Assembly (NCBI GenBank): GCA_039927815.1
Contig: JBDSUJ010000090.1
Coordinates: 1 to 64,000 of the forward strand
Origin: Croceibacterium_A sp039927815
GTDB lineage: Bacteria > Pseudomonadota > Alphaproteobacteria > Sphingomonadales > Sphingomonadaceae
DNA: 64,000 nucleotides
Direction of reading: 5' to 3'
Positions 44,219 to 52,575 of the stretch are shown in pieces (the stretch's first letter is position 1; each line of letters starts with the position of its first letter). A program made the position numbers and the translations under genes. The notes under the pieces are model-generated. The model saw only the letters and a list, made by a program, of their open reading frames with translations. It was not told where the DNA came from and made no database searches.

Positions 44219-44682
44219 CTGACGATCTGGACCGGATCATGGCGGTCATGGATCGTGCATTCGATCCCGCGTTCGGTGAAGCATGGACGCGCAGGCAAGT
44301 GAGCGACGCGCTGGCCGGACCCGGGTCGCACTATCTGCTCGCCTCAGCCACCGGCGAGTATCTCGCGCCCGGCGCCGAGGTGGCGGGATTCGCGCTGTCC
44401 CGCGGCGTGCTTGATGAAGAAGAGTTGCTGCTGCTGGCGGTCGACCCGCGCTATCGCAAATGCGGTGTCGGGACACGCCTGCTGCGCCGGTTCGTCGACA
44501 GCGCACGGGCGCGCGGGATGGCGCGGTTGTTTCTTGAAATGCGCGACGGAAATAGTGCCGAGGCGCTGTATCGGCAGCACGGTTTTGCGGTCATGGGGCG
44601 GCGGAAACAATATTACCGGCGTGGATCGGGCGCGCCGCTCGACGCGATTACGTTCGGTCTCGAGCTTTCAACGCGAGTTTAG
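44215..44682 (+). CDS. rimI: Ribosomal protein S18-alanine N-acetyltransferase RimI
   Basis: A 155-residue GNAT with AFDPAFGEAWTRRQV, EELLLLAVDPRYRKCGVGTRLLRRFVDSARARG (acetyl-CoA loop RKCGVG) and LEMRDGNSAEALYRQHGFAVMGRRKQYYR. It is expected to acetylate the N-terminal Ala of ribosomal protein S18. It is coupled to tsaB, a context that supports RimI over a generic acetyltransferase. No terminator is clear before the mucR leader. Confidence 0.9.
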   Translation: MTDDLDRIMAVMDRAFDPAFGEAWTRRQVSDALAGPGSHYLLASATGEYLAPGAEVAGFALSRGVLDEEELLLLAVDPRYRKCGVGTRLLRRFVDSARARGMARLFLEMRDGNSAEALYRQHGFAVMGRRKQYYRRGSGAPLDAITFGLELSTRV

Positions 44683-44822
44683 ACTCCCCTATTGGCGCTG
44701 ACCCGCACGGCTATTCACATTCTCTTGTAACGAACGTGAATCAGGAGCAAGGCCGCTGCTTGCCTTCGGGCAAGATCGTGCCATCCGTCCCAATATCGAT
44801 TAAAATCCTACATGAGGCTCAA

Positions 44823-45257
44823 ATGGCTACACTTGAAAACGACATGAGCGAAACGCTCATTACCCTGACTTCCGATATCGTTGCGGCGCACGTCAGCAAC
44901 AATGACGTCTCCGTCGAAGACGTCCCGGCCTTGATCCGCAACATTTACGGCGCGCTCGCCGGTCTTGGCGTGACACCGGTCGTGGAAACCAGGCCCGAGC
45001 CCGCCGTCTCGGTCCGCTCATCGGTCAAGAACGATCATCTCGTCTGTCTCGAAGACGGCAAAAAGATGAAGATGCTCAAGCGTCACTTGATGACCGACCA
45101 CGGCATGACTCCGGTCGAGTATCGAGCCCGCTGGGGCCTTGCGGCGGATTATCCGATGGTCGCGCCCGACTACGCCGAGAAGCGGCGCGTGCTGGCCAAG
45201 CAGATCGGACTCGGCCGCAAGCCCGGCCAGCGCCGCGGCCGACCAAAAAAGGTCTGA
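44823..45257 (+). CDS. mucR: MucR/Ros-family transcriptional regulator
   Basis: A 144-residue regulator. It begins with ETLITLTSDIVAAHVSNNDV, the conserved MucR N-terminal region, followed by a Ros-type zinc finger at VCLEDGKKMKMLKRHLMTDHGMTPVEYRARW. The second cysteine is replaced by Asp (CLED), as in MucR of Rhizobiales, so zinc ligation differs from a classical finger. The C-terminus is basic (RRGRPKKV). MucR-type proteins control exopolysaccharide, motility and cell-cycle genes. The start is ATG 44823; further Met codons sit upstream and downstream. Confidence 0.9.
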   Translation: MATLENDMSETLITLTSDIVAAHVSNNDVSVEDVPALIRNIYGALAGLGVTPVVETRPEPAVSVRSSVKNDHLVCLEDGKKMKMLKRHLMTDHGMTPVEYRARWGLAADYPMVAPDYAEKRRVLAKQIGLGRKPGQRRGRPKKV

Positions 45258-45290
45258 GCTGGCTGCATTCCTCGTGCAGTTGAAAAAGTG

Positions 45291-45321
45291 CCCTGCCGCT
45301 CGCATAGTGGCAGGGTCTTTT
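45291..45321 (+). terminator. Rho-independent terminator after mucR
   Basis: CCCTGCC pairs with GGCAGGG across an eleven-base loop and is followed by TCTTTT. It lies 33 bases past the mucR stop and ahead of fur, so the two genes are separately transcribed. Confidence 0.75.
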
Positions 45322-45339
45322 CGCGAATAAGGACCCGCA

Positions 45340-45762
45340 GTGCACCAGCCGATCGATCTTGAAGCGCTGTGTGCGGAGCGCGGCCTGCGGATCACCGAGC
45401 AGCGCCGCGTGATCGCGCGCGTCCTGTCCGAGGCCGAAGATCATCCCGATGTCGAAGCGCTCCATGCGCGCGCGTCGGCGATCGACCCCAAGATCTCGAT
45501 CGCCACTGTGTACCGCACCGTACGGCTGTTTGAAGACGCCGGGATTCTCGACCGACACGATTTCGGCGATGGCCGTTCCCGCTACGAAGCGGCACCTGAA
45601 TCGCACCACGATCATCTGATCGATGTCGAGAGCGGCAAGGTCGTGGAGTTCGTCGACCCGGAACTGGAAGCGTTGCAGCGGCAGATTGCCGAGAAGCTCG
45701 GCTATCGCCTGGTCGACCACCGGATGGAGCTGTACGGCGTCCGCATCGACCGCACCGGCTGA
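45340..45762 (+). CDS. fur: Fur-family metalloregulator
   Basis: A 140-residue Fur protein with GTG start. The winged helix has RGLRITEQRRVIARVLSEAEDHPDVEAL and KISIATVYRTVRLFEDAGI. The metal region is ESHHDHLIDVESGKVVEFVDPELEALQ, where His-His-Asp-His and Glu are the usual ligands. The DVESG loop and placement before plsC-miaB match the alphaproteobacterial Fur. Whether iron or manganese is sensed cannot be read. The next gene starts 17 bases after its stop. Confidence 0.9.
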   Translation: MHQPIDLEALCAERGLRITEQRRVIARVLSEAEDHPDVEALHARASAIDPKISIATVYRTVRLFEDAGILDRHDFGDGRSRYEAAPESHHDHLIDVESGKVVEFVDPELEALQRQIAEKLGYRLVDHRMELYGVRIDRTG

Positions 45763-45778
45763 TCGCGGCACATCGGCA

Positions 45779-46483
45779 GTGCTGGCGGCGTTCAGGTGGC
45801 TGGGCGTCACGCTCGGCTTTGCTACGTTGGTGCCGCTGCACGTGCTGGTCAAGGCGCTCGGTGGCCGCGAAGTCATCCCACCGCTGTTCCTCGGGGCGAT
45901 GGGGCGCATTGCGGGCTTGCGGGTCCGTACGGAAGGCACCCCCCGGCCTGGCGCGCTATTCTTGGCCAATCACGTTAGCTGGCTCGACATTCTGGCCCTG
46001 GCCGGCACCAGCCGGGGCATTTTCGTCGCGCACAGCGGGTTGGCGGTCCACGGCGGGCTGAAATGGCTGTGCGATCAGAACGATACCGTGTTCATCACCC
46101 GCGACAGGCGCGGCTCGATCGCGGCGCAAGTCCAGCAAGTCCGCGATGCGCTCGGGGAACGCCCGCTAGTGATCTTCCCCGAAGGCACCACTGATGATGG
46201 CACCGCCCTGCACCCGTTCAGGAGTTCGCTGCTGTCGGCGGTCGAGCCACTCGCGGGCGAAGTCCCGATCCAGCCAGTGGCGCTGGATTATGACGATGCC
46301 GCGGCGATCGCCTGGCACGGGCCCGAACCGGGCCTGGCGAACGTGCGCCGGATTCTCGCCCGGCGCGGGGAAGTCAGGCTGACGATCCGGTTCCTCGAGC
46401 CGCTGGCGGGCGCGCAGCTCGCGGACCGCAAGGCCATGACCGCTGCGGCGCAGGTCGCCGTCGGAGCGGCGTTGAGGCTTTAG
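45779..46483 (+). CDS. plsC: Lysophospholipid acyltransferase (PlsC-like)
   Basis: A 234-residue membrane-associated acyltransferase. Catalytic NHVSWLD (HxxxxD) lies near residue 62, FITRDRRGSI near 104, and FPEGTTDDG near 137 (acceptor-binding). The protein should acylate 1-acyl-glycerol-3-phosphate or a lyso-lipid. The GTG start at 45779 avoids the shadow region of fur. It follows fur by 17 bases and precedes miaB by 33, consistent with one operon. Confidence 0.88.
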   Translation: MLAAFRWLGVTLGFATLVPLHVLVKALGGREVIPPLFLGAMGRIAGLRVRTEGTPRPGALFLANHVSWLDILALAGTSRGIFVAHSGLAVHGGLKWLCDQNDTVFITRDRRGSIAAQVQQVRDALGERPLVIFPEGTTDDGTALHPFRSSLLSAVEPLAGEVPIQPVALDYDDAAAIAWHGPEPGLANVRRILARRGEVRLTIRFLEPLAGAQLADRKAMTAAAQVAVGAALRL

Positions 46484-46516
46484 TTTCCGCGGTGGATCGC
46501 TTATGCAGCGCGCCCC

Positions 46517-47854
46517 ATGCAACAGCGCAGTTTACCCCGGACCTTCACGGTCAAAAGCTTCGGCTGCCAGATGAACGTCTACGATGGCGAACGCATGGCC
46601 GAACTGCTCGCGGTGCAAGGCATCGCGCCGGCGGCCCCGGGAGAGCAAGCCGATCTGGTGGTACTCAACACCTGCCACATTCGCGAGAAGGCGGCGGAGA
46701 AAGTCTATTCCGACATTGGCCGCCTGGTGAAGGCCGGGGGGGCCAACCCACCGATGATCGCCGTTGCCGGTTGCGTCGCCCAGGCCGAGGGCGAGGAAAT
46801 CATGAAGCGCGCCCCGGCGGTGTCGATGGTGGTAGGACCCCAGGCCTATCATAGACTGCCAGAGATGATCCAGGGCGCGTGTGAGGGCCGCAACTCCACC
46901 GACACCGAAATGCCTGCGGACGCCAAGTTCGCCGCCCTGCCGGCGCGCCGGCGCGCCGGACCGAGCGCTTTCCTGACCGTGCAGGAAGGGTGCGACAAAT
47001 TTTGCACGTACTGCGTCGTGCCGTACACGCGGGGTGCCGAGATTTCGCGATCGTTCAGTGCTTTGCTGGATGAAGCGCAGATATTGCTCGATGCCGGCGC
47101 GAAGGAACTCACCTTGCTCGGTCAAAACGTCAACGCTTGGACCGGGCGGGACGCCGAAGGGCGCCCATTGGGCCTTGACGGTTTGATAAGGGAACTGGCC
47201 AAGCTCCCGCAACTGCACCGCATTCGGTATACTACCAGCCATCCCAACGACGTCACCGAGGGTCTGATCGCGGCGCATCGCGACATTCCCAAACTAATGC
47301 CGTTCCTTCACTTGCCGGTGCAGAGTGGATCGGATCGTGTGCTGCGCGCGATGAACCGCAGCCACACCCGCGACAGCTACCTGGCGGTGCTCGACCGCTT
47401 CCGCGCCGCGCGGCCCGACATCGCGCTGTCAGGCGATTTCATCGTCGGCTTTCCGGGCGAAACCGAGGCGGAATTCGCCGATACGCTGCGGCTAGTCGAT
47501 GCGGTCGGTTACGCGCAGGCGTACAGCTTCAAGTACTCGCCGAGGCCCGGGACGCCGGCCGCGACGATGGCTGGACAAATCGCTCCCGAGGTTATGGACG
47601 AGCGGTTGCAGCGCCTCCAGTCCGTGCTCAATCGCCACCAGCTCAGTTTCAACGAGGCCAGCGTCGGTTCCACCTGCGACGTGCTGATCGAGCGACGCGG
47701 CAAGCGCCCGGGCCAATGGCTCGGCAAGTCACCGTCGCTGCAATCGGTTTATTTCGAAGGAGATGCGCGCATCGGCGACCTGGTCTCGGTGACTCTCGAA
47801 TCGGGCGGTCCCAACTCGCTGTCGGGAATCCTGCGCAAACCGGCCGTGGCATAA
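46517..47854 (+). CDS. miaB: tRNA-2-methylthio-N6-dimethylallyladenosine synthase
   Basis: A 445-residue radical SAM methylthiotransferase that converts i6A37 to ms2i6A37. The N-terminal UPF0004 cluster cysteines are Cys17, Cys53 and Cys86. The radical SAM triad is CDKFCTYC (Cys159, 163, 166). The centre has LLGQNVNAW, HLPVQSGSD and VGFPGETEAEF. A TRAM domain ends the protein (VGSTCDVLIERRGK onward). It needs two [4Fe-4S] clusters, possibly fed by the nfu product. Confidence 0.96.
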   Translation: MQQRSLPRTFTVKSFGCQMNVYDGERMAELLAVQGIAPAAPGEQADLVVLNTCHIREKAAEKVYSDIGRLVKAGGANPPMIAVAGCVAQAEGEEIMKRAPAVSMVVGPQAYHRLPEMIQGACEGRNSTDTEMPADAKFAALPARRRAGPSAFLTVQEGCDKFCTYCVVPYTRGAEISRSFSALLDEAQILLDAGAKELTLLGQNVNAWTGRDAEGRPLGLDGLIRELAKLPQLHRIRYTTSHPNDVTEGLIAAHRDIPKLMPFLHLPVQSGSDRVLRAMNRSHTRDSYLAVLDRFRAARPDIALSGDFIVGFPGETEAEFADTLRLVDAVGYAQAYSFKYSPRPGTPAATMAGQIAPEVMDERLQRLQSVLNRHQLSFNEASVGSTCDVLIERRGKRPGQWLGKSPSLQSVYFEGDARIGDLVSVTLESGGPNSLSGILRKPAVA

Positions 47855-47859
47855 CGAAA

Positions 47860-47884
47860 GGCCGCCGGCATGATGCCGACGGCC
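47860..47884. terminator. Hairpin between miaB and the RcnB-like gene
   Basis: GGCCG-C-CGGC paired with GCCG-A-CGGCC around the loop ATGAT, with one mismatch. It lies between convergent genes. Downstream on the plus strand is CGATCGTTTATT; the minus side has CTTTCGTTAT. It could serve both strands, but the T tracts are weak. Confidence 0.5.
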
Positions 47885-47906
47885 CGATCGTTTATTCCCG
47901 CAGTGT

Positions 47907-48344
47907 TCAGCGGTAATAGAAATCGCGGAATACGCGAACCACCCGTCCGTTGCGCGCATTGATCAAGAGGACATCGTTGCCGTAGCGGATGTACTGTTGG
48001 TTCAGGCCCGGGCGCGGCAAGCGGTAGCGGTTCCAGTCGCTGACCTGGTAACCGCGGCTCCAGAACGAGCGGTTGAGCTGCGCTCCAACGGCGACCTGGC
48101 GATAACGCATGCCACGCGGCGAAACATAGGCATCGCGGCGGAATTCGCTTCGGTGGGCCTTGCGATAGTCGCGCCAGTCCTCGCGCAGTTCTTGGCGGTC
48201 CTCGCGGGCCTCCTGATAGTCGCCGCGGGCAATATCGCGGCGGACTTCCTGCTGGCCCTGGCGGACTTCACGGGCGCTCTGGGCGCTGGCGACAGTCGGA
48301 ATGAGAGCGGTGGCCGCAAACGCGGCGATCAGTATCTTACGCAT
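47907..48344 (-). CDS. RcnB-like periplasmic protein
   Basis: A 145-residue exported protein with a cleaved signal peptide (MRKILIAAFAATALIPTVASA). An Arg/Glu-rich helical middle follows (EVRQGQQEVRRDIARGDYQEAREDRQELREDW), then the C-terminal block YRQVAVGAQLNRSFWSRGYQV, DWNRYRLPRPG and QYIRYGNDVLLINARNGRVVRVF that matches the RcnB family. RcnB affects Ni/Co levels in E. coli; in sphingomonads several copies exist and the role is not defined. The start has AAGGAG about ten bases upstream, and the longer frame is discarded. Confidence 0.8.
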   Translation of the reverse strand: MRKILIAAFAATALIPTVASAQSAREVRQGQQEVRRDIARGDYQEAREDRQELREDWRDYRKAHRSEFRRDAYVSPRGMRYRQVAVGAQLNRSFWSRGYQVSDWNRYRLPRPGLNQQYIRYGNDVLLINARNGRVVRVFRDFYYR

Positions 48345-48606
48345 TGAAATAGGCTCCTTTCGGTAATTCGACGTTTTCCCCTTGAGGCTTTCTGACGACC
48401 AGCCGGTGAATACCCCGGCAACGGCGTTGTCAGGTTCGATCCATAAGTGTCGCCGGCTTGCGACAATTGAGTGAAAATGAAATTCAGCGGTTCTCCTGCA
48501 CGGCGAAACGCCCGTCGACGGGCGACTTTCCACCGTTCTGAATACGAGTTGTGCTTGCGGGCGCGCGACCCCGCCCTAAACTCCATCCAACAGCCGAAAG
48601 GAGCGC

Positions 48607-49641
48607 ATGGCCCGCAAGTCGCATCGCATCGATTCTGGATCGATGCTCGCCCATCCCGAAGACCGGCGCGACGGTTCGCGCCGCGCGCGGGCGGAAGTTC
48701 TGTTCAAGGAACAATCGATGCTGGGCGCCCTGTTCGGTGAGTTCGACGCTAACCTGGTGCAGATCGAGAACCGGCTCGGAGTGCTCATCTCGGCGCGCGG
48801 CAACCGGGTCGTGGTGGAAGGCTCGAGCGATGACGTGGCCCGGGGCCGCGATGTGCTGGTGGCGATGCACGACCGGCTGCTTACCGGCCAGGAACTCGAT
48901 TCAGGACTGATCGAATCGTTGATCGGGAGCTCAAGCGAACCAACCTTCGACGGAATCATCACAGGCGACGCGGCAGCGCATCCCATCATGATCCGGACCC
49001 GCAAGAAGACGATCGTCCCGCGCACCGCGATGCAGGTCGAATACATGCGCGCGCTCGCCAGCCGCGACATCATCTTCGCGCTCGGACCGGCGGGCACCGG
49101 CAAGACCTATCTCGCGGTTGCCCAGGCGGTGAGCCAGCTGATCACCGGCAGCGTCCAGCGGCTGATACTCAGCCGCCCCGCAGTCGAGGCGGGCGAACGG
49201 CTCGGGTTCCTGCCAGGCGACATGAAGGAGAAGGTCGATCCCTACCTGCGCCCACTTTACGATGCGCTTTACGACTGCATGCCGCCCGAACAGGTCGAAC
49301 GGCGGCTCGCCAGCGGCGAGATCGAGATCGCCCCGATCGCGTTTATGCGCGGCCGCACGCTGGCCGATGCGTTCGTGATTCTCGACGAAGCGCAGAACAC
49401 GACCCGCGAACAGATGAAGATGTTCCTGACCCGCTTTGGCCAGGGCAGCCGGATGGTCGTGTGCGGCGATCCCAAACAGGTCGACATCGCCGGAGGTCCC
49501 GCGATGAGTGGGCTTCATGACGCGGTCGAGCGGCTGGTCGACGTCGACGGGATCGGCATCGTGCGGTTCGGTGTCGCCGATGTCGTGCGGCACCCGGTGG
49601 TCGGGCGAATCGTCGAAGCCTACGAGGGCAAGGACCCCTGA
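48607..49641 (+). CDS. phoH: PhoH family ATPase
   Basis: A 344-residue P-loop ATPase. The Walker A is GPAGTGKT (residues 160-167), Walker B is FVILDEAQNTT, and SRMVVCGDPKQVDI is a further motif. The N-terminal part (about 25-120) is a KH-like region (LFGEFDANLVQIENRLGVLISARGNRVVVEG). It is linked to RNA metabolism and is followed seven bases later by ybeY, the normal pairing. Confidence 0.93.
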   Translation: MARKSHRIDSGSMLAHPEDRRDGSRRARAEVLFKEQSMLGALFGEFDANLVQIENRLGVLISARGNRVVVEGSSDDVARGRDVLVAMHDRLLTGQELDSGLIESLIGSSSEPTFDGIITGDAAAHPIMIRTRKKTIVPRTAMQVEYMRALASRDIIFALGPAGTGKTYLAVAQAVSQLITGSVQRLILSRPAVEAGERLGFLPGDMKEKVDPYLRPLYDALYDCMPPEQVERRLASGEIEIAPIAFMRGRTLADAFVILDEAQNTTREQMKMFLTRFGQGSRMVVCGDPKQVDIAGGPAMSGLHDAVERLVDVDGIGIVRFGVADVVRHPVVGRIVEAYEGKDP

Positions 49642-49648
49642 GCCGGGC

Positions 49649-50143
49649 GTGGACCTAGACATTGCCATCGAAGAACCGTGGCCGGCGGGCGCGTGGGACG
49701 CGTTGGCCGAACGCGCGTCGCAAGCGGCCGCCACCGTCGCGCCTGAGCTGGCCAACGCTCGGCTCGGCGCCAGCCTGCTGTTCACCTCCGACGCCGAGAT
49801 CCGCACCCTCAATCGCCAATGGCGCCAGCGGGACCAGCCGACCAACGTCCTGTCGTTCCCGATGCTCGTCCGCGGACAAGTGCTCGCCTTGGTCGCGGAA
49901 GGGCCTCCGGAATTGCTCGGTGATGTCGCCCTCGGCCACGAAACCTGCATGCGCGAAGCGGCCGACAAGGGCATCGATCTTAGCGATCACGCTGCCCATC
50001 TGATCGTTCATGGCCTGCTCCATCTCGCGGGCTACGATCACGAGGTGTCCGACAAGGCGGCGGTGGAGATGGAAGCCCTCGAAACGAAGGCGCTTGCGGG
50101 AATGGGGCTGGCGGACCCATATGGGGACCGCGCCGCTTCCTGA
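49649..50143 (+). CDS. ybeY: Endoribonuclease YbeY (rRNA maturation)
   Basis: A 164-residue zinc protein needed for 16S rRNA 3' end maturation and ribosome quality control. The motif HGLLHLAGYDH contains the three zinc-binding His (121, 125 and 131). TNVLSFPM near residue 65 and LLGDVALGHETC near 89 also match. GTG start at 49649. It sits between phoH and corC as in most alphaproteobacteria. Confidence 0.93.
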   Translation: MDLDIAIEEPWPAGAWDALAERASQAAATVAPELANARLGASLLFTSDAEIRTLNRQWRQRDQPTNVLSFPMLVRGQVLALVAEGPPELLGDVALGHETCMREAADKGIDLSDHAAHLIVHGLLHLAGYDHEVSDKAAVEMEALETKALAGMGLADPYGDRAAS

Positions 50144-50173
50144 AGGGGCTTACAAGGGGAAAGCGACAGGGCA

Positions 50174-51100
50174 ATGCCCGACATTTCCAGACCAGGCGAC
50201 CCGGGCACCGGAGACGCTGATAGTAATCGCGGATTGTGGAACGTGATCCGCCATTTCTTCGATGAAAAGGCCGGCACCTCGCTGCGCGCGCAGATCGAGG
50301 AGGCGATCGACGACCATCGCGATGAGCAGACGGAAGGGGCCGTCGCCGGCAATGGCGACTTGTCCCCGGTCGAGTTGACGATGCTGCGCAACCTGCTCCA
50401 TTTCAGCGAGCATGACGCCGACGACGTCGCCATCCCGCGCGGCGAGATCATCGCGGTGTCGGCCGACGCGACGTGGCAGGACATGGTTGGCGTGTTCTCC
50501 GAGCATGGCCATTCGCGCCTGCCCGTCTATCGCGATACGCTCGATCAGGTGATCGGCATGATGCATATCAAGGACGTGTTTCCGTTCCTGGCCAACGGCA
50601 CCCCGCCCCCCGCTGACTGGAGCACACTGATGCGCCAGCCGCTATATGTGCCCCAGGCGCGCGGCGCGCTCGACGTGCTCGCTGACATGCGCGCCAGCCG
50701 GATGCACCTGGCGATCGTGGTAGACGAATTTTCCGGCACCGATGGAATCATCACCATCGAGGACCTGGTCGAGGAAATCGTCGGCGACATCGAGGACGAG
50801 CACGACGAAGCGCCGGTCGAACTGGTAATCGCGCTCGCCGACGGAGTGTGGGACGCCGATGCCCGCGCCGAACTTGACGATGTCGCGCACACGGTCGGCG
50901 ACCCGCGCATTGCCGAAGTGGAGGAGGCGGTCGATACGCTTGGCGGGCTGGCGTTCGTGCTTGCCGGGCAAGTGCCCGATGTCGGCTCGTTGCTCAAACA
51001 CCCGAGCGGATGGTGCATCGAAGTGACAGCAGCGGATGACACGCACGTGACGCGGCTGCGGCTGCACCGGCCCGAGCCCGAAGAAATTATAGTTTCTTAA
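50174..51100 (+). CDS. corC: CorC-family CBS domain protein (HlyC/CorC)
   Basis: A 308-residue cytoplasmic protein without the DUF21 membrane part. Two CBS domains span about 75-210 (DVAIPRGEIIAVSADATWQD, GHSRLPVYRDTLDQVIGMMHIKDV, HLAIVVDEFSGTDGIITIEDLVEEIVGDI). A CorC_HlyC domain of about 80 residues follows (VAHTVGDPRIAEVEEAVDTLGGLAFVLAGQVPDVG). It is associated with Mg/Co efflux. It ends the miaB-phoH-ybeY-corC run; no lnt follows, where many genomes have it. Confidence 0.9.
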   Translation: MPDISRPGDPGTGDADSNRGLWNVIRHFFDEKAGTSLRAQIEEAIDDHRDEQTEGAVAGNGDLSPVELTMLRNLLHFSEHDADDVAIPRGEIIAVSADATWQDMVGVFSEHGHSRLPVYRDTLDQVIGMMHIKDVFPFLANGTPPPADWSTLMRQPLYVPQARGALDVLADMRASRMHLAIVVDEFSGTDGIITIEDLVEEIVGDIEDEHDEAPVELVIALADGVWDADARAELDDVAHTVGDPRIAEVEEAVDTLGGLAFVLAGQVPDVGSLLKHPSGWCIEVTAADDTHVTRLRLHRPEPEEIIVS

Positions 51101-51130
51101 GTCACCATTGAAACTTTTGCGGCGCTGCAC

Positions 51131-51155
51131 CATTTTTGTGCATATGCGAATAATG
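51131..51155. promoter_or_regulatory. Imperfect inverted repeat before the LysR gene
   Basis: CATTTTTGTGCATATGCGAATAATG reads as CATT-TT....GCATATGC....AA-AATG, an interrupted palindrome centred on GCATATGC, 41 bases before the LysR start. It has the T-N11-A spacing of LysR-type sites, and is a candidate autoregulatory operator. Confidence 0.35.
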
Positions 51156-51195
51156 GGGCTCGACAGCCGCAGCCGATAGGGAGATTTTACCACTC

Positions 51196-52074
51196 ATGCG
51201 CCGCTTGCCGCCCCTTCGCGCGCTCGAGGCCTTCGTTCGAGTGGTGCGCCTTGGATCGGCTCGGGCCGCGGCGGAGGAGCTGGGCCTGAGCCCTTCCGCA
51301 CTGTCGCGCAGGATTGGCAACCTTGAGGATTTCACCGGCCGCAAGCTTTTCTCGCGCAGCGGCCAGACGATGCGCCTGACAGACGAAGGGCGCGGGTTCT
51401 ACGATACTGTGGCACCGCATCTTGAGGCGCTGGCGACCGCGGTCGAATCGCAGTCGGAGAACCTCCAGCTGTTACGCCTGCGGCTGGGAGTGCTTCCATT
51501 GTTCGGCACCCAGCGGCTGTTCCCCAAGCTGCCCGAATTGCGCGCGCAGCACCCGCGGCTGCATCTCGACATCGACACCGGCCCGCACCTGATCGACCGG
51601 GTCGGCGACACGCTCGACGCGGCGATCCTGCTCACAACCCAGCCCAACCACGGCCTGCATGCGGTTCAGCTTGACGACAACACCGTGCACGCGATGTGCA
51701 ACCGCGCGCTGGCGGAAGAATTGGGGAATACGCCCGACCTCGCCGCGCTCGAGAAACAGACCTTCCTGATCCACACCGACATGCCGCTCAGCTTCGACGC
51801 ATGGAAGACCGCGCTCGGGCTCGAAGCCCTGCAGCCGGCGGCAATCGATCATTACGATTCGGGCCAGCTGATCCTGGAAGCCGCGGCGCAGGGTCTCGGC
51901 ATTGCGATCATGCATGATGATCATCTCAAGCGGAACAACGACCCGCGGCTGGCCAAGCTGTTCGACGTCGCGGTACGCAGCCCCTACAGCTATTGGTTCG
52001 TGTGCCGCCCCAGTGACCTTGAGACACGCCCGGTACGGTTGTTCCACGACTGGCTGATCAACGCGGGGCTCTAG
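51196..52074 (+). CDS. LysR-family (GcvA-like) transcriptional regulator
   Basis: A 292-residue regulator. The N-terminal LRALEAFVRVVRLGSARAAAEELGLSPSALSRRIGNLEDFTGRKLFSR helix-turn-helix matches the GcvA/AmpR branch. The effector domain has LRLRLGVLPLFGTQRLFPKLPEL and GLGIAIMHDDHLK. An AT-rich 95-base spacer with an inverted repeat precedes it. Its last four bases overlap the facing cupredoxin gene. Target unknown; the cupredoxin or the SnoaL-like gene are candidates. Confidence 0.9.
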   Translation: MRRLPPLRALEAFVRVVRLGSARAAAEELGLSPSALSRRIGNLEDFTGRKLFSRSGQTMRLTDEGRGFYDTVAPHLEALATAVESQSENLQLLRLRLGVLPLFGTQRLFPKLPELRAQHPRLHLDIDTGPHLIDRVGDTLDAAILLTTQPNHGLHAVQLDDNTVHAMCNRALAEELGNTPDLAALEKQTFLIHTDMPLSFDAWKTALGLEALQPAAIDHYDSGQLILEAAAQGLGIAIMHDDHLKRNNDPRLAKLFDVAVRSPYSYWFVCRPSDLETRPVRLFHDWLINAGL

Positions 52075-52490
52075 TCGACCACAATTTCGCCAGTCATGCC
52101 GAGCAGCGCATGGCCCAGGTGGGTGCAGACCACTTTATAGCGCCCGGAAGCTGGGATCAGGTGCACCGACTTGCTCTGCCCGCCGGACAACTCAATGTCT
52201 CCCTTGGCCACTTCGGCCGCGTCTGCCGGCGCAATGCGTGCCGCGGCGAAGAATTCGGGCGCGGTAAAATCATGGCCGCCGTTGGCGACGTTGTGCAGCG
52301 TCAGGCGATACGCTTGCCCGGCATGCAAATGCAGAATCGGCGGCGTGAAATCGAAATTGGCCAATGTCACTTCGATCGGCGCCGAACCTGCGAACGCAGC
52401 CGCGCTTCGCTCGACCACAGGCGTGATGGCGTGCGTGGTGGCACACGCAGAAAGAAACAGCGCTGCAGTGGCAATGAGCTGGCGGGGCAT
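52071..52490 (-). CDS. Cupredoxin-domain lipoprotein
   Basis: A 139-residue protein with a lipoprotein signal (LIATAALFLSAC, lipid Cys16). Residues 38-139 have the cupredoxin pattern: NGGHDF (His73) and VVCTHLGHALLGM with Cys122, His127 and Met132, spaced C-x4-H-x4-M like type 1 copper sites. It is predicted to be a membrane-anchored blue copper electron carrier in the periplasm. No obvious redox partner is adjacent; the divergent gene is a secreted SnoaL-like protein. Confidence 0.85.
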   Translation of the reverse strand: MPRQLIATAALFLSACATTHAITPVVERSAAAFAGSAPIEVTLANFDFTPPILHLHAGQAYRLTLHNVANGGHDFTAPEFFAAARIAPADAAEVAKGDIELSGGQSKSVHLIPASGRYKVVCTHLGHALLGMTGEIVVD

Positions 52491-52575
52491 TGAAAACTCC
52501 TCGGTTGCCGAGGCCTATTTATCGCGCGGCGCGAATCGGGCACAAGGCCGTCAAAGAATACATGAGGGGAGTGCT

